DNA of 64,000 nt, from NCBI RefSeq assembly GCF_947504215.1, contig NZ_CANNGO010000011.1, positions 1-64,000 of the forward strand, in the 5' to 3' direction. A program made the position numbers and the translations under genes. The stretch's first letter is position 1. Each line of letters begins with the position of its first letter. Positions 47,183-56,349 of the stretch are shown piece by piece. The notes under the pieces are model-generated. The model was not told where the DNA came from. It made no database searches and saw nothing but the letters and a program-made list of their open reading frames with translations. Source of the stretch: an uncultured Ruegeria sp. GTDB taxonomy: Bacteria; Pseudomonadota; Alphaproteobacteria; Rhodobacterales; Rhodobacteraceae.

Positions 47183-48388
47183 ATGACCACCCCTTCCAAC
47201 TCTGCCGCGTCATCCAAGATAGAGGACGATGTTCTAGCCACGCCCGCCGCCAAAAGGTCTCTGGCTCCACACTGCCAGAGTATCGGTGATGTACTGCGAT
47301 TGGTCGAACCGCGTATTCGTCCCGAGCTCGTCGATACAACCGGCATGACGCGGCTTTATCACGTGGCTGATCAACTGCCAGCAGAGATGGCGCCGTTTTG
47401 GGGTCTTGAACTCCGATTGGGCGATCCTGCTGCACGCGCAGACATTCTTTGGGAAGTCGCTCAGGGCAACGGATCGATCAGCGCGCTTGCCGGAGACCAT
47501 GTGTCGGGGCGTCCATCCTCGTCGTCCGCTCCTGTTTTGAAGCGGTCTGCATTCTGGGATGATCTATCAGCCTTTGCGCTGGACTGGCGCGACGGGACGC
47601 AGTGGAAACCAATGCTTGGCAATGTCTGGCTTGAAGTCGACAGCGCAAGCGCCGAAGGACACCAGTTGGAAAGCTGCCTTGACCAACCCTGTATGTTTTG
47701 GGGCCCAAACAGACAATCCAACGGTACCGACCGCGCCCTTCTCACCGCGCTGCCTGAGCTTGGGCGCCGCTTCTTCCAACTGGACATCGACAGCGGCCAA
47801 TTGGCGAAATTTGCCGATGCGCTTCCTGAAGGCGCCACTGTCTTTCAGATGGGTGTGATGGGGGCCCGAGACGTCGTTGTCACCCGTCTATGCTTGACCA
47901 ACCTGGATTGCGACGCTGCGATCGCTTGGCTTGACCAGATCGGCTGGCCCGGAGACTTAGGAACAGTTGAGACCGTATGGCGAAAGTACGTTGACCGATT
48001 GGGCGAGCCTGCTCTCAATATCGACCTGATGCCGGATGGTGTCGGACCCAAGCTGGGCATCGAACTATATGCGAAGGAAAACACCTTCTCAACGCGACCA
48101 TGGGAATCCGCGTTAAACCAGATTCTATCAGCGGGTCTGGCGCGCCCCGAGAAGATCAGCGCGCTGCGGGATTTGCCGTTTATGGAACACTATGCTTTGC
48201 CGACATGGTCCCCTGACGGCCCGCAAGTGATTTATCCCGCGCTCTCGTGCAACCTGCACCACCTCAAACTGGTTATCGTCGGAGCCGAAGTCACCGAGGC
48301 CAAAGCATATATCGGTGTGTTGCGTCCGCCCTTCAATCAATCGCCGACCAAAGGCGGCGAGGCCGAAGGTGGCGGTGGTTGGCGTTAG
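47183..48388 (+). CDS. Unknown protein of the NHLM export operon
   Basis: A 401-residue soluble protein beginning 7 bases after the M23 gene, so it is cotranscribed with export. I recognise no domain of known function. Conserved-looking blocks are PEGATVFQMGVMGARDVVVT, WLDQIGWPGDLGTVE, DGVGPKLGIELYAKENTF and SCNLHHLKLVIVGAEVTEA followed by KAYIGVL. Similar unannotated proteins are, from memory, found beside lanthipeptide or NHLP-type RiPP genes, but I could not check. The C-terminus is Gly-rich. Possible roles are peptide binding, modification or immunity. Confidence 0.55.
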   Translation: MTTPSNSAASSKIEDDVLATPAAKRSLAPHCQSIGDVLRLVEPRIRPELVDTTGMTRLYHVADQLPAEMAPFWGLELRLGDPAARADILWEVAQGNGSISALAGDHVSGRPSSSSAPVLKRSAFWDDLSAFALDWRDGTQWKPMLGNVWLEVDSASAEGHQLESCLDQPCMFWGPNRQSNGTDRALLTALPELGRRFFQLDIDSGQLAKFADALPEGATVFQMGVMGARDVVVTRLCLTNLDCDAAIAWLDQIGWPGDLGTVETVWRKYVDRLGEPALNIDLMPDGVGPKLGIELYAKENTFSTRPWESALNQILSAGLARPEKISALRDLPFMEHYALPTWSPDGPQVIYPALSCNLHHLKLVIVGAEVTEAKAYIGVLRPPFNQSPTKGGEAEGGGGWR

Positions 48389-48406
48389 TCGACTTGCAAA
48401 GAACCA

Positions 48407-48423
48407 GCGGCCGAAAGGGCCGC
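48407..48423. terminator. Hairpin between convergent RiPP operons
   Basis: GCGGCC (48407-48412) pairs with GGCCGC (48418-48423) across a 5-base loop, between the ends of the plus-strand unknown gene (48388) and the minus-strand radical SAM gene (48452). There is no good T-run, so a classical terminator is not assured; it could act in both directions. Confidence 0.4.
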
Positions 48424-48451
48424 CGGATCAACCTTTGACTTAATCACCAAA

Positions 48452-50071
48452 CTACGCGATCTCGACGTCCCGCAGCGCTGGATTTTCCGCTTCCTTCCTG
48501 GCGCGGTAGTCCTGCGTGATCGCCATCTCGCAGAGATACCCATTGGAAAACAGATTATCGAGCATCGCTATGGCTGCCATCGGACCGATTTCCGGATGGT
48601 CGGACAGATGATCAAATACTTCGCCATAGGTCAGCGTGCCCTCGGAAATCAGCGCGCCAGTGACCAGATGCAATGTTCCACGCCGGAAATCGCGCCGCGT
48701 GGTCGGGGATATCAGGGTGAAGCCATCCTCCTGCTCGACAAACTTCAGATCGTCGCGCCACTTCATGGGCATCTGCTGATAGGGCTCGGTTACCATTGAT
48801 CTGGCCACAATTTTCTCAAGCACCCGCTTGAAGTCCTCACCGTCCTCAAATGTCGCCCTGTCGAACACGCGATAGCCATAGCGGTTTTCCAGCGTCGTGT
48901 AGCAGGGGCTGATCAATTGAACGGACCGGTTGACCATGTTGACCAGCAAACCAGAGACGCACGCGATCGATCCTTGGGGCACGTCGAATCCGTCGGGCGG
49001 ATTGTCCGTGTCGATATTGCGCAAATCATCCGACTCAACCAGCTGCTTCAGCATGCGCTCGCGACCGCCGGGCACCTTCGCCCGGAATACTTCGGCATCC
49101 GCCTGTTGCATCAGAAGGATCGTGTCGCGCATTTCCGAAGGCGTAAACGTTTTGTGCAACCGCCGCATGATGTTGCGTGACAGAACGCTGATACGGGGCC
49201 ACGGCGCTGGAACTTTGCTATAAAATCCAATCAACTCGCCGACCCAGTCCTCCTTGGCACGCGCTGTCGCGGTGCACAAAGACGCACCTGTAATCGATTG
49301 CCAGATCTCCAACAGTTTCACGTAATGCGGATTGTCATGAGGTTCCGTGCTCCAGTAGAGCATGCCATGTGCGGCTGGCCACCCAAGCACATCAGCCATA
49401 CCTTGCGCGACCCCTGCTACCATCGCTTGGTTTTCCGGTACGGAAACGTCATAGACCGTTTGCAGCTTCGGCGCATCGAAAGCACAGAAATGGCAGCCGA
49501 CAGAACAACCAACGGCCATCTCGACGGCATGACAGGGGTGATCGATATCCCAGCCATAGCTTCCAAGCTCATTTCGTGTGGTTGCGATGCGTCGTGCGCG
49601 CCAGACCGTGTATTCATCGCTCACTGACCGGGTGGACAGCACCATTTTCTTCTGAACAAAGCCGGTCTTTTCGCGCCGAAACCGCCACAGAAACCATGTG
49701 CGCAAACGCGGATAACGTGCCAAAGTCTCGTGAATTTCGCTCGGCAGTTCTTCGAAACTGTCCGCCGAAAACCCGTGGTGGCTAAACTCGGCGTTGAAGC
49801 TCGGCTGCTCCCAAAGCAAGGCAAGCTCTTCGGGTTCGAACGTCACCCCGATGTCTTTCAGCATCTTACGCTGGTCGTCAGAAAAATTACCGCTGTCATC
49901 CAGTGCTTTGCGGAAGTCACGATCGCCTTCATAACACTCGATGAAGCGCTTCACCTGGCAGAGACTTTCCATCTCTTCAGGTGAAAAATCGCTAAGCGTG
50001 TCGACATAACGGTTACGGTCGCGCATTTCTACGTTGGATTCTCCCCGTCCGGTCTCGATCATACTGGTCAC
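48452..50071 (-). CDS. Radical SAM RiPP maturase, probably PoyD-like epimerase
   Basis: A 539-residue enzyme with the cluster motif Cys189-x3-Cys193-x2-Cys196 (VGCSVGCHFCAFDAPK), the [4Fe-4S]/S-adenosylmethionine site of radical SAM proteins. Later blocks include YWSTEPHDNPHYVKLLEIW and LISPCYTTLENRYGYRVFDR, which contains a Cys; PoyD-type peptide epimerases use a Cys as hydrogen donor. Epimerase is my best guess because of these, the Nif11 leader and the Ala/Val-rich core. Residues 28-90 (SPEEMESLCQVKRFIECYEG, MLKDIGVTFEPEELALLWE) look like a Nif11-type helix bundle. The GTG at 50071 has GGAGGAG upstream. It is the last gene of the minus run. Confidence 0.7.
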   Translation of the reverse strand: MTSMIETGRGESNVEMRDRNRYVDTLSDFSPEEMESLCQVKRFIECYEGDRDFRKALDDSGNFSDDQRKMLKDIGVTFEPEELALLWEQPSFNAEFSHHGFSADSFEELPSEIHETLARYPRLRTWFLWRFRREKTGFVQKKMVLSTRSVSDEYTVWRARRIATTRNELGSYGWDIDHPCHAVEMAVGCSVGCHFCAFDAPKLQTVYDVSVPENQAMVAGVAQGMADVLGWPAAHGMLYWSTEPHDNPHYVKLLEIWQSITGASLCTATARAKEDWVGELIGFYSKVPAPWPRISVLSRNIMRRLHKTFTPSEMRDTILLMQQADAEVFRAKVPGGRERMLKQLVESDDLRNIDTDNPPDGFDVPQGSIACVSGLLVNMVNRSVQLISPCYTTLENRYGYRVFDRATFEDGEDFKRVLEKIVARSMVTEPYQQMPMKWRDDLKFVEQEDGFTLISPTTRRDFRRGTLHLVTGALISEGTLTYGEVFDHLSDHPEIGPMAAIAMLDNLFSNGYLCEMAITQDYRARKEAENPALRDVEIA

Positions 50072-50133
50072 GATATCGCTCCTCCAAAAACCGCGTTTCA
50101 GTCATAGTTTCGCACTATTCCACGCGACACAAC

Positions 50134-51363
50134 CTAAAATAGTGCTTTGTCGAACTTGAGCTTGGGGGCCAAGATCCGAGCAGCAAAGAAACTATGCATC
50201 GGATCGCTGAGATCGAACCCGAATACCGGGCCACGGTCATTCTTCTCAAGCGCATCTACAATCCTTCTGATCGCGATGTCAGGCCCCTGCCCCGGATCCA
50301 GGTATGGGGCATTGGAAATGGTGGACCAGGAGGTATCGGATTTCAGGTTCCGAAAAAACGCGAAGACCGGGCTCGCTGCAGGACCTTCGACCGCGTGGAC
50401 GGGTTTGCGCAAAATGTCATCTCGGGCGCCGTGGATCATACCAAGTCTGGACTGGGTGGCTTCGGTGATGGCACGGTGAAGCGCAATCTGCGGCTGTGCA
50501 TGGCATCCCCACCCGACATTACAACTCGACCGAGCAGAACCAGAGCCTTGATCCAACAAGACAGCCCAAATGACCGGCAGATTAACTGCGCCTGGAAGCG
50601 CGAACAATCGCATCTCGGAACCCGTGTCGTGACAGCGATCAAGGATCAATCGCGCAACCGGGTCATCGACGCTATCAGGGTCGATGATCTGTGCTCTCTG
50701 CCGTAGCAACAGCTTTCCATTCTGTCGAACGGCACACATCGCGTCGCGCTCGATTACTTCGTAAAGCCCGTGTAGATAGGCCTCCGCCAACGAATTCCCA
50801 GAGGCGAGGCCGTTCGAACTGGTTTCGTAGTAACCGGGCCTGCGTAGAAAATAGACGGCGCTGGAGGGTGCAAAACACGGGTCGCTATTGCTCAGGTTTA
50901 CACCCAAGGTCCATTCGCCCGTGAACTCATCATGATAGTATCTCTGCAACATGCCCGGCAACTCATGCGGGCGCAGGATGCGGTTGGCACCCCCACCCCG
51001 CTCGTTCGGAAGAGATTGGCTCGAGGCTCGCCAAATCTGGCTGGGCAAAGGGTGTTCGGCCCGGTGCAACTCGCAGGCCTCCATTGCGGCGGACACGCGC
51101 GCGGTGGCGTCGGACAGTCCCTTGCCATTGGATACCTGAAGCACCAAGCCACCTGGGCGTACGGCGACCCAAGACGGAACACCAAGAACATCCAACGGCG
51201 TAATGGAAGCCACGCGAGTCACACCGCATGACTTCAGATCTGGTTGGATCCGGGTCCAGGTTTCTTCCGCCGAATACTTGCGCATCTGGCCCATCTGGCT
51301 TGACTGCTTCGACAGTCCTTGCGCGAATTTCAATCCGCTCAGATCATGCGTGCCGGTGGTCAT
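50134..51363 (-). CDS. YcaO-family ATP-dependent peptide backbone-modifying enzyme
   Basis: A 409-residue YcaO protein. Family blocks are visible: VSNGKGLSDATARVSAAMEA (about residues 82-101), SSNGLASGNSLAEAYLHGLY followed by EVIERDA (ATP/Mg binding, about residues 185-212), and CNVGWGCHAQPQIALHRAIT followed by EATQSR. YcaO enzymes activate backbone amides with ATP to make azolines, thioamides or amidines. There is no E1-like or ocin-ThiF partner; the coupled gene is TfuA, which in thioamide systems supplies sulfur. It overlaps tfuA by 4 bases. Thioamidation of the core is the favoured prediction. Confidence 0.88.
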   Translation of the reverse strand: MTTGTHDLSGLKFAQGLSKQSSQMGQMRKYSAEETWTRIQPDLKSCGVTRVASITPLDVLGVPSWVAVRPGGLVLQVSNGKGLSDATARVSAAMEACELHRAEHPLPSQIWRASSQSLPNERGGGANRILRPHELPGMLQRYYHDEFTGEWTLGVNLSNSDPCFAPSSAVYFLRRPGYYETSSNGLASGNSLAEAYLHGLYEVIERDAMCAVRQNGKLLLRQRAQIIDPDSVDDPVARLILDRCHDTGSEMRLFALPGAVNLPVIWAVLLDQGSGSARSSCNVGWGCHAQPQIALHRAITEATQSRLGMIHGARDDILRKPVHAVEGPAASPVFAFFRNLKSDTSWSTISNAPYLDPGQGPDIAIRRIVDALEKNDRGPVFGFDLSDPMHSFFAARILAPKLKFDKALF

Positions 51364-52655
51364 GATCCGGCGCGCGCGAACAGCTGATTTTCAGCGATTG
51401 ACGTATCAAGCAAGGCGACGTCCTCATGCCAGTCCACAGCCCCGAAAAACAACGGACCCTGTTGAACGAGCCAAACGGCAGTCGCGTGTACCTCATTCGC
51501 CGTGTCGCCCGGCGGGACCACGCCAGAGCGCGCGGCCCAATCAAGCAAAACTGCCATCTCGGGAGGCACTTCCGGACCGAACTGACATATCAAGTTCAGA
51601 TCTGAAAGGGGTCGTCGCGCGATCCAATCGCTTGTGGCCGAGCCCTGAAAAACGGATGGCATCTCCTCGGGCCGCAGCCCATGCAATGCAAGCCAGCTTT
51701 CTTGAGTTTGCCCCCCAGCTTTCGCATATTCGCTTACGGCCTGACCCGCAAACCGAGAAACCTCTGCCTCGTTTGGACCTTGCCCTGTCAATGCACACCA
51801 ATCTTGAAGAAACCAATGACGTCGGCTTAGTCGCCACGCGTCCGACAAGGCTCCGGGCGGTTCGGCGCGGGCCTGCAACTGCGCGCGCAAGGAGAGCGGT
51901 CGGCCATCTGCCCCATTCACAAGGCGCGATAGCCGCGGTTCAACATCAAGCGGCGCTGGGTCGGGGATCATCCACAGGTCCGTCTTGTTGACGCCGGCAG
52001 GCCCGCTATCGGCCAATAGTGTCAACGCAGCCCTTGCATCCAAGGTTTTCAATCGGGTCCGTCCCGCAAGTGACTGCCTCAGCTCTGCGCCGTTTAACCC
52101 CAACCGGTCCGCTGCGGCAACGATCCGTTCTACTGTGCGATTCACATGCCCCCAAGACTTAACTTGCGCGATCAAATCTCTAGCCTGAGGTTCATTTCCG
52201 AATATCTCTCCTAATACCCAACGCAGATCAACCAAAGGAACGGAAAGCTCAACATACCCCATCTCAGCTGGACCGTGGCTTAACGCCACTTCGTCATCAC
52301 CTTCGATCTCGCCGCTGTCGAACAGTCGAAAGACCTCTCCCAATCCGACCATGCCATATGGAGCCAGTTCTAACGCCCGCAACGCTCCCATGCTTGATGC
52401 CCCAAATATCTCGATACCGGCGTGAAGCGCCGAGAGAATTTCTCGCTGCCAGATCGGTGTCTGCGCGTGAAAGAATCCATCGATGATCAATACCCGGGCG
52501 GGCGGGCATGCCAGAACGGCGTAAAGATCGCCGAATTTGATCGGTGGTCGAATAACCGCTTCGGGATGCAGCGCAACCGCCTCTGGCAAAGATAGGGATG
52601 GTCCCAGAAAGACGAGATCCCGACCCGAGAGCATCTGGTGTTGCGGCACTGTCAT
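51360..52655 (-). CDS. TfuA-like protein
   Basis: A 431-residue protein whose first 150 residues show the TfuA core: VFLGPSLSLPEAVALHPEAV, RPPIKFGDLYAV, LIIDGFFHAQTPIWQREIL, and GASSMGALRALELAPYGMVG. TfuA partners YcaO in thioamide and related modifications, such as methanogen McrA and thioviridamide-like peptides. The remaining ~270 residues form a helical extension with several hydrophobic stretches that I do not recognise. It is coupled to the YcaO gene and begins 3 bases after the sulfotransferase stop. Confidence 0.88.
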   Translation of the reverse strand: MTVPQHQMLSGRDLVFLGPSLSLPEAVALHPEAVIRPPIKFGDLYAVLACPPARVLIIDGFFHAQTPIWQREILSALHAGIEIFGASSMGALRALELAPYGMVGLGEVFRLFDSGEIEGDDEVALSHGPAEMGYVELSVPLVDLRWVLGEIFGNEPQARDLIAQVKSWGHVNRTVERIVAAADRLGLNGAELRQSLAGRTRLKTLDARAALTLLADSGPAGVNKTDLWMIPDPAPLDVEPRLSRLVNGADGRPLSLRAQLQARAEPPGALSDAWRLSRRHWFLQDWCALTGQGPNEAEVSRFAGQAVSEYAKAGGQTQESWLALHGLRPEEMPSVFQGSATSDWIARRPLSDLNLICQFGPEVPPEMAVLLDWAARSGVVPPGDTANEVHATAVWLVQQGPLFFGAVDWHEDVALLDTSIAENQLFARAGS

Positions 52656-52658
52656 TTT

Positions 52659-54473
52659 CTAAACAGGCACCCGGTGCGCATCGGCTTCGGCGCTTGCGGC
52701 CGCATAGGCAGGGCCACAGATGTCGTGCGCCATCTGTTTCAATTCCGATCTGGATATTCCTTGCAGAATGTCAGGGCCGGGCGGGCTGATATTCGCATGG
52801 CTCTCTGTCGTGATGTGCTTTTCAGAGATGCCAGCCAAGCGCGCCAGATCTCCACGACGTTGTCCCAAATCTTGCGTATGCAAGACAAGCCGACGTTGGG
52901 GCGGTAGAACATCGAGTGTGCGTAACGTGGCATCAGCCCAATGACCAAGAAACCGTTCCGCAACCTTCGGCATGAAACGTTCACGTGCGTCTTCCGAGGC
53001 AATTTCCGCCCAATCAAAATGGCCGAACAGGAGTTGGCCATATGCCTGCATCCAGTCTGGCGGGGTGCGGCCTTTGGCTTGAAAGCCGTCATGCCAGCGC
53101 AGCAGCATTTTCAGATAGCTTTCGAACCACTCCGCGGGCGGCCTGATGGGCAAAACGAAGCCAGAGTCTGAGCACTGGGCCACCAACTCGGGTGCCGCGA
53201 GATGCAAGAAACTGGCAGCATCCATCTCCAACGCGCTTTCGCGATCGCGCTGTGCGAAAAATGCAGCCAGATCCGAACCTGACATCCGATTGGTCAGCGC
53301 TTCAATGGTTGCTTTCTCGGCATATTCATTTGCCGCACGCATGGGACGGAAGAGCGTATACAAAGACGTGGTGCCTGACCTGGGCAACCCCATGCACATC
53401 AAATGAAATCGGCGTTTCGGCCAATTCACAACCAATGGGGCCGAAACGGGTGCTGCATCGCAGTTTCGCAAGGCAGCCCGAATTGCGCCGGGCAGGATAA
53501 TCGGGTCTGCAGTGTCTTCTTCAGCCCGTTGTGCGACATCTTCCGCAAACAGAAGGCCGCTCTGTTCTCTCAGGGCTTTCGCGACCGAAACCGCATCCAG
53601 CACCATCGCGTACCACAGACATGTTTGGTCGCGCCCGGCCAGTAGCGCCGGCACAAGCACTTCAAAAAACTGGTAGACGTGACCTTTGCACCAAGCCAAT
53701 TTTGCACTGCGCCAGGCGGCTATCTCGCTATAGGCATCCAAAGTGGCAACCTGTTGAAGCCCGGGCATTGCCAGCAAAAACTCTTGTGCCTTGGCCTGAG
53801 ACACTGACTGTATGATCGTACCAATTTCACTACATATCCGATAGGTCATGGCCGCCGCCAGGTCGGGCCGGATTTGCATGGCCAAGTGCGGGGACCACCC
53901 GGTGCCGAACGGCAGATCCGCTCCGTGACCATGCAGATAAACCAATACGGCATCCGCCGTTTTGAGTGCAGTCGAAACATCGCCTTTTGCCGCCTGAACG
54001 CGTAGCCAAAGGTGAAGTGTATGAATGCGCCCGATATGCATCAGGTCATAACCGAAATCCTGCTCTAGTCGCGTATCATCCGCCATGGCCCGTTCCAGCC
54101 GAGCCTCTGCAGACGTCAAATCACCGTGCCTGACGTCGTAGAAGGCCATGGCCTGCTCGATCCAGCTTTGCGAAAGGGCGTCCAACTCCGGATCCGCGGC
54201 GGCGAATGGCGCGGCTAAGCGCTGCGCCTTTGCAAACACCGCGCTGGCTGCGTCGGTTCCTTCGCTATGAAGCACCGATACTGCCTGTCGCACCGTGTCG
54301 CGCACTGTTTCATAGCTGGCCAATCTGTCCGCCGACAGTTTCTCTGCGATCTGGGCCTGCATCAAATCGGCAAAAAGCTGACCCTTGGGACCGGCCTCCA
54401 TGGCGGGCGACAAACTCCATCCGACACGGGTTGCGCGGACAACATGTACCAGCCAGGTCGCAATGGTTTTCAT
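52659..54473 (-). CDS. Sulfotransferase with helical N-terminal domain
   Basis: A 604-residue protein. Residues 1-375 are helical and TPR-like (WIEQAMAFYDVRHGDLTSAE, ARLERAM). The C-terminal ~230 residues form a sulfotransferase domain with a 5'-phosphosulfate loop (HLMCMGLPRSGTTSLYTLF) and a 3'-phosphate site (VLPIRPPAEWFESYLKMLL). The ATG at 54473 has GGGAGGT 5 bases upstream and is preferred over a GTG at 54479 that overlaps that site. It lies between the phosphatase gene (25-base gap) and tfuA (3 bases), so it is likely part of peptide modification. The helical domain may recognise the leader; inference. Confidence 0.7.
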   Translation of the reverse strand: MKTIATWLVHVVRATRVGWSLSPAMEAGPKGQLFADLMQAQIAEKLSADRLASYETVRDTVRQAVSVLHSEGTDAASAVFAKAQRLAAPFAAADPELDALSQSWIEQAMAFYDVRHGDLTSAEARLERAMADDTRLEQDFGYDLMHIGRIHTLHLWLRVQAAKGDVSTALKTADAVLVYLHGHGADLPFGTGWSPHLAMQIRPDLAAAMTYRICSEIGTIIQSVSQAKAQEFLLAMPGLQQVATLDAYSEIAAWRSAKLAWCKGHVYQFFEVLVPALLAGRDQTCLWYAMVLDAVSVAKALREQSGLLFAEDVAQRAEEDTADPIILPGAIRAALRNCDAAPVSAPLVVNWPKRRFHLMCMGLPRSGTTSLYTLFRPMRAANEYAEKATIEALTNRMSGSDLAAFFAQRDRESALEMDAASFLHLAAPELVAQCSDSGFVLPIRPPAEWFESYLKMLLRWHDGFQAKGRTPPDWMQAYGQLLFGHFDWAEIASEDARERFMPKVAERFLGHWADATLRTLDVLPPQRRLVLHTQDLGQRRGDLARLAGISEKHITTESHANISPPGPDILQGISRSELKQMAHDICGPAYAAASAEADAHRVPV

Positions 54474-54498
54474 GCCCACCTCCCGTCAACCTGCTTGT

Positions 54499-56349
54499 TC
54501 AATCCGCCTGCCCCGCGGCGCCGCCTTCCGATTGCGACGACGGACCCTTGAACTCTATCGACAGGCAAGTGATATCGTCACTGGTTTCAGCCCCTTCCGT
54601 AAAGGTCGAGACCGACTTCATGACCGCGTTAAGTTGGTCCGACGGCGTGGCCCCCATCAGCGGGCGCATAGCCTCTAGCAGACGCGCTTCGCCATACTCC
54701 TCAAGCTCGGCTGACATCGCCTCGGTCACGCCATCTGTGTAGCAAAACAGTGTCTCTCCCGGGTTAAGCACTCCGGTCTCTTCCTCGTAGTCGAAGTCTT
54801 CCCACACTGCCAATGCAGGCTGGCCCTGATCGAACTTCAGATAACGTGGTTCGGTCTCGGGACCGACGATGACCGGCGGATTATGCCCTGCGTTGCAGAA
54901 GACCATTGCGCCGGTATTCGGGTCGATTTCGACATAGAACAAGGTGACAAAGAGCATCGCATCATTGTCGACGCAAAGGTAGTTGTTCACCATCGTCACG
55001 CAGTCCGCAGGCCCCCGCGCCGATGCGGCAATCGCCCGCATGACAGTACGCGAGATTGCCATGAACAGGGCCGCCCCCATGCCTTTGTCGGAGACATCGG
55101 CGATCACGCATCCGATCTTGCCCGACGGCAAGTCGAACACATCGTAGAAGTCCCCTCCGACTTCGCGCATCGGCACCATATCCGCAGCGAAACTCATCTC
55201 TGCCAGTTCGGGAAAAGTTGTTGGAAGGCACTGCTGCTGAATGCGGGTCGCGACATCCAATTCGCGGTTGACCCGTTCCAATTCGCTCCGGGCTTCCATA
55301 CTCTTCCGAAAAACTTCGAACGTACCGGCTAGCCTGCCGATTTCATCATCTGTCTTTGGTACGTTCACGGCCTGATCTGTCTTACCTTCCGACAAAGCGT
55401 CCAGCGACCGTATCACCGCATTCAAAGGAAAGAACGAATGCCTGAGCGACCAATTGATGAACGCAAGAAACAACGTGAGGCCACTGGCAAGTGCAAGTGC
55501 GGATATGGCGTTTCCGATCCGGGTTTCGTACAGCGCATCAGAGGCATCCTGAACACCCACCACGTGCAGCGGCGCGTCTAGAAACGCGCTTGGAACAGGC
55601 AAGCTGGCAATCTGAAGAAATCGCCCGTCATCTTCCAAAAGGGAAATGCCCCACCGGGTCGACTGCGCGCTGATTTTGGTTTGCTGCTCTTCCACCATGG
55701 CTGTGCCGCTGCTTTGCAAAACGTCTCCGTCCTGCGACAGAGTCAGAACCTGCGAACCGAACCCTTTGGCCAACTTGTCGGTTGTGCGTTGAAATGGGCT
55801 GATGACAATGGCCGCAGCCACCGGACGCGCCTGCACAAAAAGCGGGGCTGCAGCGACATGGACCAATGACCCGTCTGCCCCGAATGTCAGTCCCGTGGTG
55901 ACGCGGCCCTGAGCCCGCAACAGATCGAGATGTTCGGCCGTCAAGATCGGTGCTTCGACCAGCGGATCGTCAGAGCCGCCAAGAAACTCGCCATCGAAGC
56001 TGACAAACTGCGCAGCGGTGGGGTCAAGCTCGGCTTGCAATTCCACGAGCTCAAGATCAATCAGGTCGGCATCACGGTCGCGCAATCCCTGAGCAAGCTC
56101 GCGGTTCTCCTGAAACCGGCGGGCATAGGCCTCTACACGCTGAAATTCGACGTCCTGTAAGCTCTCGAGATTGAGCTCCAGACTGGTCAGCAACGCATTT
56201 TCCAGCCGCGTTTGCATTTCCCGTTCGCGGTTGTGCATTTCGAATAGCAAAAGCGTCGTGAGAACCAGAAATACGACGCAAACGATAGTCGTGATCCGAC
56301 TGCGCAAGCTGAGCCTTGCAAGTGCCGCGGTGTCGGAGCCGGATGTCAT
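54499..56349 (-). CDS. Membrane HAMP-PP2C (SpoIIE/RsbU-like) phosphatase
   Basis: A 616-residue sensor phosphatase: a first membrane segment (RITTIVCVVFLVLTTLLLFE), a periplasmic sensor of ~260 residues, a second segment (ISALALASGLTLFLAFINWS), a HAMP domain (LDALSEGKTDQAVNVPKTDD), then a PP2C-SpoIIE domain with EVGGDFYDVFDL, CVIADVSDKGMGAALFM and CYTDGVTEAMSAELEEYG. Such enzymes dephosphorylate STAS proteins like the one at 36904. The ATG at 56349 overlaps the GNAT stop (ATGA), unlike an upstream start inside that gene. Confidence 0.9.
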   Translation of the reverse strand: MTSGSDTAALARLSLRSRITTIVCVVFLVLTTLLLFEMHNREREMQTRLENALLTSLELNLESLQDVEFQRVEAYARRFQENRELAQGLRDRDADLIDLELVELQAELDPTAAQFVSFDGEFLGGSDDPLVEAPILTAEHLDLLRAQGRVTTGLTFGADGSLVHVAAAPLFVQARPVAAAIVISPFQRTTDKLAKGFGSQVLTLSQDGDVLQSSGTAMVEEQQTKISAQSTRWGISLLEDDGRFLQIASLPVPSAFLDAPLHVVGVQDASDALYETRIGNAISALALASGLTLFLAFINWSLRHSFFPLNAVIRSLDALSEGKTDQAVNVPKTDDEIGRLAGTFEVFRKSMEARSELERVNRELDVATRIQQQCLPTTFPELAEMSFAADMVPMREVGGDFYDVFDLPSGKIGCVIADVSDKGMGAALFMAISRTVMRAIAASARGPADCVTMVNNYLCVDNDAMLFVTLFYVEIDPNTGAMVFCNAGHNPPVIVGPETEPRYLKFDQGQPALAVWEDFDYEEETGVLNPGETLFCYTDGVTEAMSAELEEYGEARLLEAMRPLMGATPSDQLNAVMKSVSTFTEGAETSDDITCLSIEFKGPSSQSEGGAAGQAD

